A DNA stretch of 64,000 nucleotides from Neelides folsomi. Lineage: Eukaryota > Arthropoda > Collembola > Neelipleona > Neelidae. The notes beneath the pieces were generated by a model, which was not told where the DNA came from, did not search any database, and saw only the letters and a program-made list of their open reading frames with translations. Of this stretch, positions 1-12,833 are shown in pieces. The first letter of the stretch is position 1; the number at the start of each line of letters is the position of its first letter. The stretch spans positions 1 to 64,000 of the forward strand of contig JAQGBZ010000099.1 in NCBI GenBank assembly GCA_034687125.1. Direction: 5' to 3'. The translations under genes and the position numbers were made by a program.

Positions 1-105
1 AATATATAAGCATTACCATTGCCAAATCTTAGAAAAATTGGTTAAAGATTAAAAGAGATACGAGCCGATTAAAAAAAGAAAGATACTTATGGCCCTTCCT
101 GTATT
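1..105. mobile_element. Right end of a mariner-like non-autonomous element
   Basis: The sequence from the GCCAAAT motif to TTCCTGTA aligns with 3450-3543, sharing the GCCAAAT...TTGGTTAA...GATTAAAA.AGATAC core and a terminal AAAAGAAAG...CCTGTA. It is cut by the window edge, so its left end is unseen. The terminus belongs to the TIR type found at 3135, 46334, 47961 and 58500. Confidence 0.55.
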
Positions 106-1228
106 ACTACAATTTACAAAATATTGTAAGAATTTTATTCCAATATTAGCTCGACTTAAACTGACAATGAGCTTGTAAAATTTCAACATAATTTTTGAGC
201 CATTTAACATTATCCAATGAGCCGAGGTACTTTAGATATTATTCGCCTATTCGTATCTTAATTGTACATAGAAAAAATTTACCTTGCATCTTACTGAGTT
301 AGTTGTATTAATTAATTAAGTATTATTATAATTATCAATAATTATCATATAAAGAAAGAGATTTGGAAGAACAATTAAACTTTTATACAAAAATTAGAAA
401 GTCATGTATAAAATTAGAAATTCTCTCAAACTTGGTATTTAGTTGAAATATTTACATTCGAACTAACTATGTTTAATTATAATAATAATAATAATCTTTT
501 AAATGAAAATGAGTTACAACATGTAAAAAGAAAACCTTAAAATTATTTTCTAGAACCCATATCAAATATTCTTGAATGTAATTTTTAAATGCCGTTAGAT
601 TGACATTTTGCTTCTTCACTTTTTTACAAACTTCATTATTAACTAAACTGCTTAAACTTTAATTCTTATTTTAAATTGCGTTAAATTAATAATTATATTT
701 CTTTTGTAATCTTCTATGATCTTTTCTCTTTGGGTTGAATGAATATTCTTGTGGGTTTAAAAAATCCCCTTCTTCTTCTTATTCTTCCCATCCACAGTCC
801 TGAAGAAAATAACAAGAGAATAAAATATAAAGTTAGTTGAACAATTAAAACAAATATATTTCTATTAATTACTTTAATTTAAACATCATTACTTTATAAT
901 TACACATTAGATTATAATACAAGAAAAACTATTAATTATTTTGAACGTTAGTTAAGTTCATTATATTAAGAAATTGAGATTCTTTTCTTATACTTAAAAA
1001 TACCAAACCACTCTAAATAATACTAAAGTCATTTCATGTTACATTACATATATTTATATAAATATAGCTCTCATAATATAATAATTGGTTATAATTAAAT
1101 ATTTAGTTTTCGTGATTGTGGAATGTGATTCGTCATTTCTGTAATACACACCATTAATATTAACTTAACTAATTAATTCATAACATAATGGCAAGTTATG
1201 ATTAATATTAATAAAATCGGGCAGAGTT

Positions 1229-1445
1229 TCATGACTGTGCACACTCTTGGCCTCTGAATGTGGAATTTCTTTGTTGTTTGGGCATGGATTTGCTTCTTTT
1301 AACTGCCTTTGAACTTTTGTCAGTTCTGAGGGTCAGAGGGTCGTGAGGAATATTCGTTGGATCTCCCAAAGTCATCGAAGCAGAAGGAGGATTGACAAAA
1401 GCCCCCAACTCCTTATTCCCCCCTTTGTCCTTCTTTTTACAAGCT
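1229..1445 (-). CDS. Possible further 3' exon (septin or unknown gene)
   Basis: This island is richer in GC than its surroundings. It has an acceptor (CGAATCTAG) ending at 1446 and an open frame of 71 codons to a TGA at 1229. The protein is Lys/Ser/Pro-rich, starting ACKKKDKGGNKELG and including SKSMPKQQRNS. Its phase also fits the septin donor at 3701, so it could be a second alternative end of that gene. It could equally be the last exon of another gene, or noncoding. No poly(A) signal was seen close downstream. Confidence 0.3.
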
Positions 1446-2509
1446 CTAGATTCGGCAAAACGAAAAAAGCAGAAAAACAAAATAAATTTAACAACATCAA
1501 TTCTTTGTACAAATTACAATCTACAATATCTCCAACAAAAAATTATACAAATTGACAGAACCATTATATACAACAGGATTAGTAAAATACCATATAAGAC
1601 ACATATACGACAAGTCATAAATACCTACCAATAAACAATGAACTATAATGATTTTAATTAATAACTATTTGAAATACTTAGGTTGAAATATGAAATACAT
1701 AAATACCTTTATGTACAAAACAATGATTAATCTTCAATTATAAGATTAGATATATCTTGTATGGTTAGTTTAAATTCAATAGTAATAACAAAAATGCGAG
1801 GCCTTAGTGCATGCATTTTATAAAATAACCTTTAACATATAAAGTAAAAGCAATCTAATGGCAAAAAGTAAAGAATTTGAAAATGCCAAAGCGTATTATA
1901 AGTATAAGCATTATTCATATCGACAACTAGATATCAAATATTGATATTTTGTATAAAGACTCAAGTATTAAGTTATCATATTTGAAATAGGCTATTTGGG
2001 AAAAGTTCATGATGTTATAAAGAACAATGAAAAGATAATTAATCCCCTGGGAATTTCTTTGGTCGAAGTTGTATAGGTATTTGATATATAATCTATATTA
2101 CAATCTCCATACTTTATATTAAAGTCAAAAGTTTTCATAATGCTTTCCTCTCTTTCCAAATTATTAAAATATTTGTTATTAAACTTGCGCAATAAGAAGT
2201 ATATTTGAGATCAATTTATTCTTCAAAATCAACGATGATCTTTAAACGAAATTGGATAGAGAATTGAAAAGCTAAACATCACTAAATGATCGATTTGCGT
2301 TCTTTACTTAAATCCAGAGTACTTAATGTTAGATTAACTATCTATGATAAATTAAAATTTTATCTAAATTGTAATTATTACTAAACTAATATAAATTACG
2401 ATTTTACAATGCAATGCATTCCATCAACTCCAATCCAAGCTTAATTAATCTAAACAAATTATAGCAAAATTATTTTAATTCCCAAGCGAGGGAAGCGAAG
2501 GAGGAAAAT

Positions 2510-2645
2510 TCAAAGTTCCTCTTCACAAGCACTTTCGGCCCATTCCTGCAAATCTTCCAGGTCCAAACTGGGAAGCGTCCTGTAGCTAAAATTTTTATCT
2601 CCACTCAAACGATTCTTACTATTCGGCTCTATCATCTTTGAAACT
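2510..2645 (-). CDS. Candidate alternative last exon of the septin gene
   Basis: The septin exon ending at 3701 is followed by a strong donor (GTAAGT) that overlaps the read-through stop. An acceptor TTTCTCAG ends at 2646. Splicing there keeps phase (GA|A) and adds about 44 residues, beginning [12 protein letters not shown] and ending ESACEEEL. The acidic end [11 protein letters not shown] follows a basic stretch. An ATTAAA variant poly(A) signal lies at 2479-2474 on the minus strand, about 30 nt past the stop. The intron of about 1.05 kb holds two inverted-repeat elements. I do not recognise the tail in other septins, so this remains a prediction from splice signals and phase. Confidence 0.5.
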
Positions 2646-5600
2646 CTGAGAAAGACAAGAGGTTTTAAAAAGACAATATAAACCAATATACAATTCAATA
2701 TTAGCTATTTGAAGCAATTATATTGATTAAGATAAAAGATCTTAATTTGAACCATTGACCATTAAGAATCACAATCCACAACCCGACACAGATAAGTGCT
2801 TTTACTGCAGTCGATGCTCAAAGCTAATACAAATACAGGCAAAATCTCCTATCCGAATGATTAAAAAAAGTCTAATTGCAGACTCCTTTTTTAATTGGAC
2901 ATAATATCCAAATTACCTTAAATAAATATTATGTATAGCTTAACGATGTTTAAAAATTTTAAATTTTAACGATGTTTGTTGCGCTTTACCTGCGCATATT
3001 ATAAACAAACTAAATCAAGTTAAAATAATATCCACTTTATCATTCTGAAAGGAACGATTCGTCTCAGGATTTAGTTTGTTATAACATGCAAGGGTAAAAC
3101 GCAACAAATTTGGACATTTTACGGTCACGTTGTACCTTAATGTGCTTTCTTTTTTTAATGGACAATCACCTTAAAATGGTCAAAGGTAAAAATCTGCATT
3201 TTGTCCGATGAGTGGGGAATATAATAAACTGCTATGCAGCCAAATATAAACCGGAATGGTCAACCTGTTAATAAACGACAGCTACTTTTCTTTGAGAAAA
3301 CGCGATTTTCTTCTAAATTGAGTTCCGGTTGCTATGTGCAAACGATCATTTGAGGCAGTAAAACGTCGTTTTTGCTACGCTGCATTGAAGCGAATGGAGC
3401 TCAAGTTGGGAAATTTAGTTCATGAATAATAAATTATATGATATATAAAGAATGGTGTAGCCAAATTTCATGAACTTTGGTTAATGATTAAAAAAGATAC
3501 AGTTCATTAAATAAAAAGAAAGCACATTAAGGAATGCCCTGTATATTCGTTTAAACTTTATTTTGTTACTATTTGATAGTATCTATCTTTAATTCACTTA
3601 TTTTTACTTTAACTCGAGATTAAATTTCATTAATTGTATTAAATGACTATGTGTAAAATTGTATTTAATGATCTTAATAATAATTTAAATTTTTACTTAC
3701 TCTTTTGAGAGTGCTTCCAAGCTTTTTCTTCTTAGCTCTTCAAAAGTCATTCCATTTTGTTGTTCCCATTGAGTTTTCTCCATCTCAAATTGGTTTCTTT
3801 TGTCATTGACGTCTTTTTGAAGTTTCTCAAGGGATTTTTTCATTTGATCTTCTCGTCGATGAAGCTTTAAAGATTAAAAATGTTTATGATTAAAATTATT
3901 TATTTTATGTATTACCATTTGAACCAATGATATATTATTCATAATTGTTAATTATCCTTACGTCAGATTCTGAATCAACAAGTCGTTGGTTTCTCTCTTT
4001 AACTTTCATTTCAAAAACTTGTTCCATTTCAGCTTCCATCTTCTTCATTTTGGATTCGTGGTTTTTCTTTTCGTCCTCCATTTGAGCCAATGGATTCCTT
4101 AAATAATAAATTCAATTAAAATCCACAACGATAAATCTATTAACCTACTAAACTCACTCATATCTTAAAAATTTAACATTTATTAGGAATCATATAAAGC
4201 TCTTTATAATCTAATCCTTAGAAAAATGTCTATTCGATTATCAACAACATGCCCTCAGGGATGAAAAAAATATTATTTTAAATATCTAATTGATATATAG
4301 AGTGAGTTTATGTAGAGGAAACAAACATTCAAAATGATCAAAAATGTATTCTTTTAAGATCCCTTCAATATCCTTCAAGCACAGTAAACCCACAAGCATG
4401 GTCGTTTCAAATATTTAAAGATATAGCAAGGTATAAGAAATTATTGCTTAAAATTATAACAGTTCTTTTAAATACTTATTTATCTAACATACTTTTAATT
4501 TTAAAGGTACAATACATTTGGAATAAGTTTATTAAAGGAGCCTAATTAGTAAAAATTATATTTCTAATATAAAATCTAAATTTCGTCTGTTGATCCAAAT
4601 TCCAAATATGTATACATAGATAGGTATAAAATAATCAATAAACCAATAAATATATTATGTCGACAAATAGAATAATAATTAGTAATTAGCTATAAAATAA
4701 TTAAAAATTCCTGAAAATAACAAATCAATTATTGGATTAACTAAATATATACTGTTATTACACTGATTGTGAATTTGTTAAACTTAAAGCAATAAAAATT
4801 AGGTAGTAAGTTAATATATAGTGTAGAATACTTAATCAACTTATTTTTAAACAAAGAGGTTATTTACAGAATAATTAATTAATTAATTATTACGCATTTG
4901 CAATACCATTCAAAGAAGGTTGAAGGTGACGTTCGAAGTTACATGCCCAGAATTAAAAAAGACTTTACAAATAAAATAATCATTCCATATATAAAAAGAG
5001 GGAACTTAAAATCATCACTTCACATCAGAGAAAGATGCAAAAAGAACATTTATTGAAAAAATTAGAAAATAAGGTCCATCGGGGGATCAAGCCGAACAAA
5101 GGGAGATTAAAATGGAAATTCCCGAAAGCCCATCAAGTCAAAAAGGGCTAATAAATACATAAAGACTTTTATCTCTAGCGCAATGAAAGAGAAAAAAGTT
5201 AATTTGTTCCGTCTGATGTGCATACTTACCAGATAGTTATAAAACAATTAGGAACTCCAGGAGACTGAGCACTACGTGAGAGAGAATGTCATATATATAT
5301 ATATATATACATCATTTTGTAGAGAACCCATACACCATTTTAAAGAAATTTTTATATATTTTCTGTCACATCATTTCACAGAATTGCCACACGTTGAAAG
5401 AGTGCTTATTAGTCAAACTTCTTATTTAAGCTCATTAGTAAAAATAGTAATAGTGTAATTTAGTATTAAAAGAAGAAAATTGGATGTAAGATATTATTAG
5501 TAATAATATTGTTAAAAATAATGATGTTAAAATACGGAGTGAAAGAGCTCACTTGTCAATTCCTTTGACTGGTTTTCCATCTGGACCCAATCCGGCCAAT

Positions 5601-8600
5601 TTCCTGCATCTGAAGTTCTCATAATGAACATTATTCGTCACGTCTTTCAGATCTTGCAGATGTGTTCGGACCACCATATTTCGCAAGGCCACAAAATCGC
5701 AATGTTCCAAATTCTCAACTAAAAACAAAAATATTTTTAAAATTAATTATTATTTATTATTATTACTAATATTTTAAAAATTAGCACCATTTAAATAGAT
5801 AGTCAAAATTGCAGCAGATTATCAATAAAGTGAGCAAAAGTTTTAAGATAAAAAGAATATGCCAATCTTACCAACAACAGTTCCCCAAGGATATTTTCTT
5901 CCCCGAACTTTCTTCCCATCAACTTCCACTACAGTGTTTGAACCAACGACTGCGAAAGGTACACGTTCCCTCATCAGTTTATTGACTTTATTCTCCTCTT
6001 CTTCATCACAGTCGGGGAACTCATAGATCTTGATCTTATTCTGCGCTATTTCATTTAGGACCTACAAAAAACCAAAAAAAGCAAATTGTATATTTTTCTT
6101 CTTTCCTTCCCCTTCAGGAATCCCGGGAAGACCAAGTAAAACGGAAACGACTTTTATTTCCAAAGAAATCATAAAGGAAATTGATTTTAAAATTCTAACC
6201 TGCTTCTTGAAATGAGCGACTTCTTCCGGGGTCATTGTGTCTGCCTTGGCTAAGACTGGAATGATATTGACTTTATCATGGAGTTTCTTCATCAGTTCCA
6301 CATCGAGCGGTTTGAGTCCGTGGCCCGAGGGAGCAATGAAATAAAGGCAACAATGGACGCGGCTATCCATCATCATCTTACGATTCACTCGCGATTCCGC
6401 ATTCAAGTAGTTTTCATATTGGTTTTCAATGTATTCCATCACTGGTTGCCAGCTACAATAAGCAAATAATATTTTGTTATGTATATAATATAAATAATGT
6501 ATAGGTACTTATGTATATTTCATGCAAGCATATAATAATAATAATAATAATAGATAAATCCATTCTCAAGCTGAATGACAAATCGTATGATTAATTTCAT
6601 TTTTTTTGATCTTGTAATAAATAGATTACTCTTACCAATTACTGTTGTCTACAGCATCCCCAAAGCCAGGAGTGTCAACAATAGTCAGAGTCAAATTAAC
6701 TCCATTTTCTTTGAGTAAAACTTTGCTGGTTTCAACCTTAATTTGAAAAATATTCAATTAAAAAACCTTTAAAACAACAAATAAATAAATAATAAGCAAC
6801 AATAAGCTATAAAATGTAATCTTAAATTATTTAAACTTACTTGAACGGTCTTTTTTATTCGTTGTGAAGGGCCTGGATATTCGGCCGAATAAATGTCAGC
6901 CAAAAACATGGAATTGATTAAGGTTGACTTTCCTAGTCCAGATTCACCTATAAAAATAATTAACATTTGAATTTTATGTATTATTCATAACGCCTATAAT
7001 TATAATTTCACTATCATTTTCCACCTTTATTTTTTTTCCTGTTTACAAATCTAACTCGAACTTATCACAGTTCATTAATTTACATATTAAATTCTAAAGA
7101 AGAATTGGACTAGAACAGTCGATAATCATACATTAAATTAACTTCTATTACTAATAAGGTATTAAAATAGTTAAAATACTATGTACTATACATATAAGTT
7201 CGTATTTAAGAAATACACAAAAATATAAACTATATGAGAACTCTGGTAAAAGAGCTATCCAATATTAATAAATTAACCTATTCATAATACCCATTTTCAT
7301 TCAGCTCAAATGTCAAGATCCAACCGAGCGAGAAAAATAATTCGACAAGGAGGGCGAGGTCTCAAACAAGCCGAACGATTCCTGCAAATGCTCAGAGAAA
7401 CCCTTGTCGAATTTACGATCCAAATTCTCAGACCTCATTGAGCAATGAAGGGAGAAAAGGGCAAATCGTGACATTTCCTTAATCCTAACGAACACAAACC
7501 AGTAAAGGTCACCAGTACCAAATTCCATAACACTTCATTCTAAATGTCCTAAGTATCCTAAAGTCCTAAGCCCTACTTCATTAGTCAATTTGGGAAAACC
7601 ATGAGAAAAATCACAAAGCTCTGGAAGCTCCAAAAGTGATGAATTGAATTTGTCAGGAAAGAATTTAAAGAATGAAAGTAATTTAAGATTTTCTTACCAA
7701 CGACCATCAGAGTGAAGTCAAATCCTTTTTTCACAGCTTTCCTGTAAACTTGGTTAGGGAGATTTGCAAATCCAACATATCCGTCAAGTTCTTTCTTCTT
7801 CTTGTCCTTCTCTTTCAGTTTTTCCTTCGACTCCTTTTCCTTGTTGTCCTCAATGTTGTTCATGATGAGGTTTGGATTCGGAGTTCGGTGAGATTCAACT
7901 TTCATCGCCTCGCTCTTCTGCCCAACAGAGAGGGACGGTGGAACTGCGGAGCCAGAGTTGATCGTTGTGACAAGGGCTGGTGCAGGAGACGACTCATTTT
8001 TGAAAAACAACTCCCGTTTATTCTGCAACTGAAAATAAAAAAATTCACTCAATATAACCTTTCATATTTATAGATATACCATACATTATGTATTAATAAT
8101 ATATCCTACTCTCTTCCACATCTGCTGGTAAGAGCGGTAAAAGAAACTTCCTGTTCCTTTACACCCTTATTCCTATTTTTATTCCTCTTTGAAAGATAAT
8201 CAACTCATTTTCCCATCCGAACCATAGAGAATATTAGAGAGAATAATGACAAGATCCTCAGTCAAACTTCCTTTATAACTCCTAATTAATTATTTTTACA
8301 TAGAGCAATGACATACAAATGATAGTTACTAAAACTAAACTGGAAATGTTTTTGAAATTAAGGCTGCTATATAAAGCTACCAATAACATTCAACTATACA
8401 AAACCCAGAGAATTGGTCTTGAAGGCTAAATCACTAAAATCCCCCTAAGGTTAATATAACTATACTCCTCGTCAAAATATAAATCAATTTTATTGACATT
8501 TACAAATTAAATCCTCTTCTTCAATCTCCAAACCCATTTACAAGTTCTGGGTCTTAAATATAAAAAAACGTAAATAAAAAGGAAATCTGAAAAGATTTAA

Positions 8601-11600
8601 TGTTCCCATTCCCATTCAATCTTTCTCATAAGTTAAAAAAGGAGAATGCCAGAATCTCCAGAGTCTGTCAAGTATACAAAATTCAAGATATGGTACATAA
8701 AAGTTCATAATAAACACAACATTATGCATGGTACTTTCATACATCCCTATTTTACATTGCAACTCTGGAGTAATGAACAGAACCATTATGGTGAGTATAT
8801 TTCCATCTCCAGAGTTTTTCTCCATACATATTAGTAATACTGACTCTCAAGACATGTGGAGACTCACAGGGCGGATTATTCTGTCAAGTAATCTCCCGAG
8901 TTCTTCTCCGAACGAAGAAGGTATATTCAAAGGTATATTCAAAGACGTGGGAGGGGAACTCTATCGTTTATTCATCTCTCCACTCATTGAAGACAAACAA
9001 AGAAGGAGGTGTGAGAGGAATGAAATTAAGGAGAGAGTAAATCTCTCGCTCCACAATTCACTATTTATAACCAATATACTAAAACTAACCTTCCAATGCC
9101 TTCAAAAGGACTTATAACAAAACACTTAAGACTTTATAACACTTATAAACCCTCTTCAAATATTATGCAACTGTACATACATAATATATACAACTGTACA
9201 TATCCTCAAATTTCCACGACCCATTAGGGCCTTAAACCTCCGGGTCTCTCACATTCATTCAAACAAAAAAAGTTGAGGAGGGACCCTTTACAAATTTCAA
9301 CATGAGTCGGTAAAGAATCTTATCTTATCCTCCCTATTAAATTCAAATTATTAATGATGTCTCGACTCACATCACGACTTAAATTTAATTTTGTAAACTT
9401 CAAGTCTTCCTTAACTTCTCCATAGCCTTCAATGTTAATTTAACAATTTATAGGTAAAGTGAAGGTACGAGCTTACCCAAACTCTAAAAAGACTTCTTGA
9501 GGACTATTAAGGGGATAAAGAAAAAGTCACACAATCTTCTCCATCTCTTTCCTTCACCCTCCTCCTTCTCTCCCATTACAACTCATTTAACATTTTTCAC
9601 CCTCATTTGAGTATAGAGTCACACAGAGAGTCTCCCCCGACTTTGGAGACAAAATACCTAAACGTCAAATCAATCCTTCTCACTGACTCTCCTTACTTTA
9701 CGGAATAGAAAAATACAATCCATCCTCTCATCTTTCTCACTACAAAAACCGACTCCACAAGACTTGAATAGATAAAAGAAGAATTCCAAGGTGTCAAAGA
9801 AAATATATAAACTACACTAACTATATATATATATATATATAATATGTATGAAATAAACTATGGCGTTATTATACAAAGAAGAGTCCTCAACCTCAGGTTC
9901 CATTTAGCACGTCACATTAACCAGATCGGTGGACCAAAGAGAAGAATTCGCTTCTTATTCTCAATTCGCTTCTTATTCTCAATTCCTCTTCACTCCTTCT
10001 CCCAAATCACACTGACTCCTTTTCCCCTCTTTTATTTTCTTCTCCTTTTCTTCTCTTATCCAAAGCATTACAATACTAGTAATAATACTTACTACATACA
10101 TAAATATACTGTCGAGTTCCGTATTGAATCACCATATAATTCAAAATATTTAAACCAATTCGACACGATCAACAATAGTTTATTGAAAAAAAGTCTTCCG
10201 AATCTAATCCGCCTCCCTCGACACGCATACTTGACTAAATGTAAAGACTCCCCTATGCAACCATCGTAGCTTCGTAGCCCGAGCAAAAAAGTACTCGGAG
10301 AATATTATGAAACTTTACAAAACTATTTACTATCTTTAATCTCGACTTTGCGACATGAGCTTTAACTTTTTAGTGCTAAAGTTTTTCACTCATGCCTGAG
10401 AAGGGAATTCATTAAATAGATATAGATAAAGCACATTGAAAAATGAGATGAGTGTAAAGTTCACAAAATATCCATTTTCAACAGAAAAAATGTTGTTAAA
10501 AATAGATCTAAAGTATTCCAAAGTTCTCAATTTCCCAATATCAATCGACGAATAAAAATGATGTCAATCACAAAAAGAAGATGGGTCATGGAATAAATGA
10601 AGTAATGGATTAGAAATTAATTCCAAGTGAAATGCGAGAGACAAGTAAACAAGTAAAATAAAACTTTCGAACGAATGAAAAGGAAAGGAGATCAGTTTTA
10701 ATAAAGTAGGCTACATCAACTACACTACATTAAATACAATAAATAACAAGCTGAAGAAGAATAAATAATTGCCCATAAAGTGAAATAAATGATTAGGACT
10801 CAATATAAGACAGTGAAATCAAGTTCTTCATTTTCTCGTTAGACAAGTAAAATAAAGTTAAATTAAGTAAATACAGAACATACATAGTCGAATCACATGT
10901 ATCATGTATCATATCATATGAATCATATGATAAGTGTAAAGGCTTGTTATCAAGTCGATGATCACCACTCCCTTCTTTTAAATACACTCATGGTTAATTA
11001 CTTTTCCCTCAACACATTCATAGCAGTTTAGGAACATTTCACACTCTCAATATTTCCATATCCTTGAGTATCTTAATTAAAGAAAAGAACCCCAATCATC
11101 TATAAGGGTCAGCGGGAAAAAGAATTCATGTAGGAAAAAATAACCCTAAACTGTAATCAGACATCATAAATCTCAATGTGGAAGATGAAAGATGCATTCT
11201 TGAGAGTTCAATTGAGCGTGGGGGCTGAAAAGCTTAATAAGAATAAATGTTATTTAAAGGAGAAGTTGAACATGAATAACGAACACTCATGTTTCTCTCT
11301 CCTGTTGTGAATAATTTAACTCAATTTAAAAAGGAGAGACATATAAGATTGAAACCGACTCGAACAAGGTGCCAGAGAGAAGAAAAAAAGAGCGGATGAA
11401 TGCGCCGAAGGACAAATAAGGAAATATTCCTGACACATCATTAAAAAGCACCGGCTACGATCAAACCATCTTCGATTCAAACAGAAAATCCGAATAAAAA
11501 ACAGAATACAATTCTTTCTATTATATTAAAATCAATTTTAAAATTCAATGAAAAATGTTCCTTTGTATTTGAAAAATGGAAAATGTTCAAACTACAAATA

Positions 11601-12833
11601 CAAATATTTTTAATAAATATAAATCCAATATTTTAAATATTATAAAAATTATTTTAGCAAAGATTACATTTAGTGAAAAAGTTTGAAAGAATTTTAAAAT
11701 GTACATATTATATGTATTAAAAAATGTTAACAAATTTTGACTTACATTTTTAACTAGCGGATGATTAAAATAATCCATAATGTATCACAAACACACTCAA
11801 ATTAAAAACCACCTCATGATCTCTAAAACTTAATGGGATTAAAACAATGAAACTAAAAAGTTCACACCTGAAGAATTCTTTCACGATCCAAAAGTAGAAA
11901 TGAAGACAAGAAAGATTTTAAGAAAGAATCGGCAAGTTTAATCAAATCTCACTTTTCCTCTCAAGAACCTGAGAACTCGTTTGAAGATCAAACTTTCAGT
12001 CCACACCTTAAGTTCGTAAGAAGTAGGTAAGTAAATGAACATTCAAGTCAAGTCCATTCCCCATTTAGCTAAACAACCATTCAACTCACACAACTACTTT
12101 TCGAAAAATGAAACTTTATAAAGTGAATCGCCAAATCACCAATAATCTACCTTTTGTGCATTTCAAAGCAAGGTCTAATGCAATTGCCAACTCGGTCGCA
12201 GAGCTCGTGACACGTCATGAAGTATCCAATGACTAACGAGTCTCAATTCTCAAATACTCAATGTGCACATAAAAGTACAAAGTTACTCTGTCTGTGGTTT
12301 ATACGATAAATGTAAAAAAGAGCAAGTGCGTTCAAAGTAAAAGGGGTTGATAATAAAAAAAGGTTTTTTTGTGGTTTACTTACAGCTTGATCTCCGGCTC
12401 CATTAGTATGATCATACAATTTTTGTCTTTGTGCTAAGCGGTCAAGACTGGCCAAGCGATAGTTTCCAGCAGAGGAATTGTAAGAGCTCAGGGATCCATT
12501 TGCAGTTGTTCCACCTCCAAGACTCGTCCCATTACTTCCCGTCCCCGTCACTGCCCCATTGGATCCATTTGTTGTTGTCGAACCATTTGTCGTCGTCGAA
12601 CTTCCATTCGTTGTCGTGGTCGAATTATATCTCCCAGAAAGAGAACTACTCTTCCGATTACTTTCATCCCATCTTCCTTTATCAAGTGTTGACAAATATG
12701 ACGATCTTCCAGAAGCCAAACTTGACCCGCTTCCAGAAGTGTAAAGAAGTGATGAGGCCGTGCTAGCCGAAGCACTCGCCAAGTTCACCGGTTGTGGTTG
12801 AGAGGTAATAGGGTTCGACGCTTGGCTGCTCAT
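2510..12833 (-). CDS. pnut: Septin of the Peanut/septin-7 type
   Basis: GTP-binding septin, expected to assemble into hetero-oligomeric filaments at the cell cortex and cytokinetic ring. Coding exons read from the minus strand: 12833-12384, 8028-7698, 6947-6841, 6736-6636, 6452-6200, 6061-5872, 5718-5553, 4097-3962, 3864-3701, then either read-through to a TAA at 3699-3697 (633 aa) or splicing to 2645-2510 (677 aa). All phases close. Residues 1-255 are a long Ser/Thr/Asn-rich, then Lys/Glu-rich, extension. The P-loop GESGLGKS is near residue 260 and is split by an intron. DTPGFGD (G3) lies near 320 and AKAD (G4) near 397. The septin unique element (GRKYPWG ... [19 protein letters not shown]) follows, then a C-terminal coiled coil ([19 protein letters not shown]). 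Line-by-line similarity to remembered fly Peanut and vertebrate SEPT7 makes the family certain. The start is the ATG at 12833. Confidence 0.93.
2974..3110. mobile_element. Palindromic mini-element (MITE-like)
   Basis: Two imperfect inverted arms of about 42 bp face each other around a short centre. The left arm begins TTTGTTGCGCTTTACC and continues to ACAAACTAAATC. The right arm, read in reverse complement, begins TTTGTTGCGTTTTACC and reaches the same ACAAACTAAATC. It has no coding capacity. It lies in the last septin intron, just outside the element at 3135-3543, so nested insertion is possible. Confidence 0.6.
3135..3543. mobile_element. Non-autonomous TIR element in the septin last intron
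   Basis: Inverted ends share CCTTAATGTGCTTTCTTTTT followed by TTTAATG, with the right end extending to the terminal ATGCCCTGTA. The interior of about 400 bp has no meaningful frame. The right half is homologous to 1-105, so at least two members are present. The TIR resembles mariner/Tc1-type ends, but no transposase is seen. Confidence 0.6.
3557..3562 (-). promoter_or_regulatory. Possible poly(A) signal for the short septin form
   Basis: AATAAA on the minus strand, about 135 nt after the read-through stop at 3697. It would fit a transcript ending without use of the 2510-2645 exon. Confidence 0.3.
4098..5552 (-). other. Septin intron (1455 nt)
   Basis: AT-rich intron between the exon ending with the septin unique element and the coiled-coil exon. 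It holds an AT dinucleotide run near 5288-5309. I see no conserved RNA structure or frame. Confidence 0.7.
6948..7697 (-). other. Septin intron (750 nt)
   Basis: Intron that interrupts the P-loop codon GG|T. A frame at 7313-7528 is short and has no recognisable protein character. Confidence 0.7.
8029..12383 (-). other. Septin first intron (4355 nt)
   Basis: Long intron separating the N-terminal exon (residues 1-150) from the rest. It contains CT-rich and AG-rich tracts, a 20-bp direct duplication near 9948-9987 and an AT run at about 9822-9841. Large first introns often carry enhancers, but I cannot identify one here. Frames such as 9844-10269 have low-complexity translations and no splice support. 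Confidence 0.6.

Larger units (their letters stand above)
1..2509. other. AT-rich DNA left of the septin gene
   Basis: Apart from the mini-element end at 1-105 and the possible exon at 1229-1445, this is AT-rich sequence with no frame, RNA gene or array that I can support. Confidence 0.6.

Noticed and set aside
9844-10269. 141-codon frame in the septin first intron
   Set aside because: Translation is low-complexity and partly derived from a 20-bp duplication; no splice partners or family resemblance.
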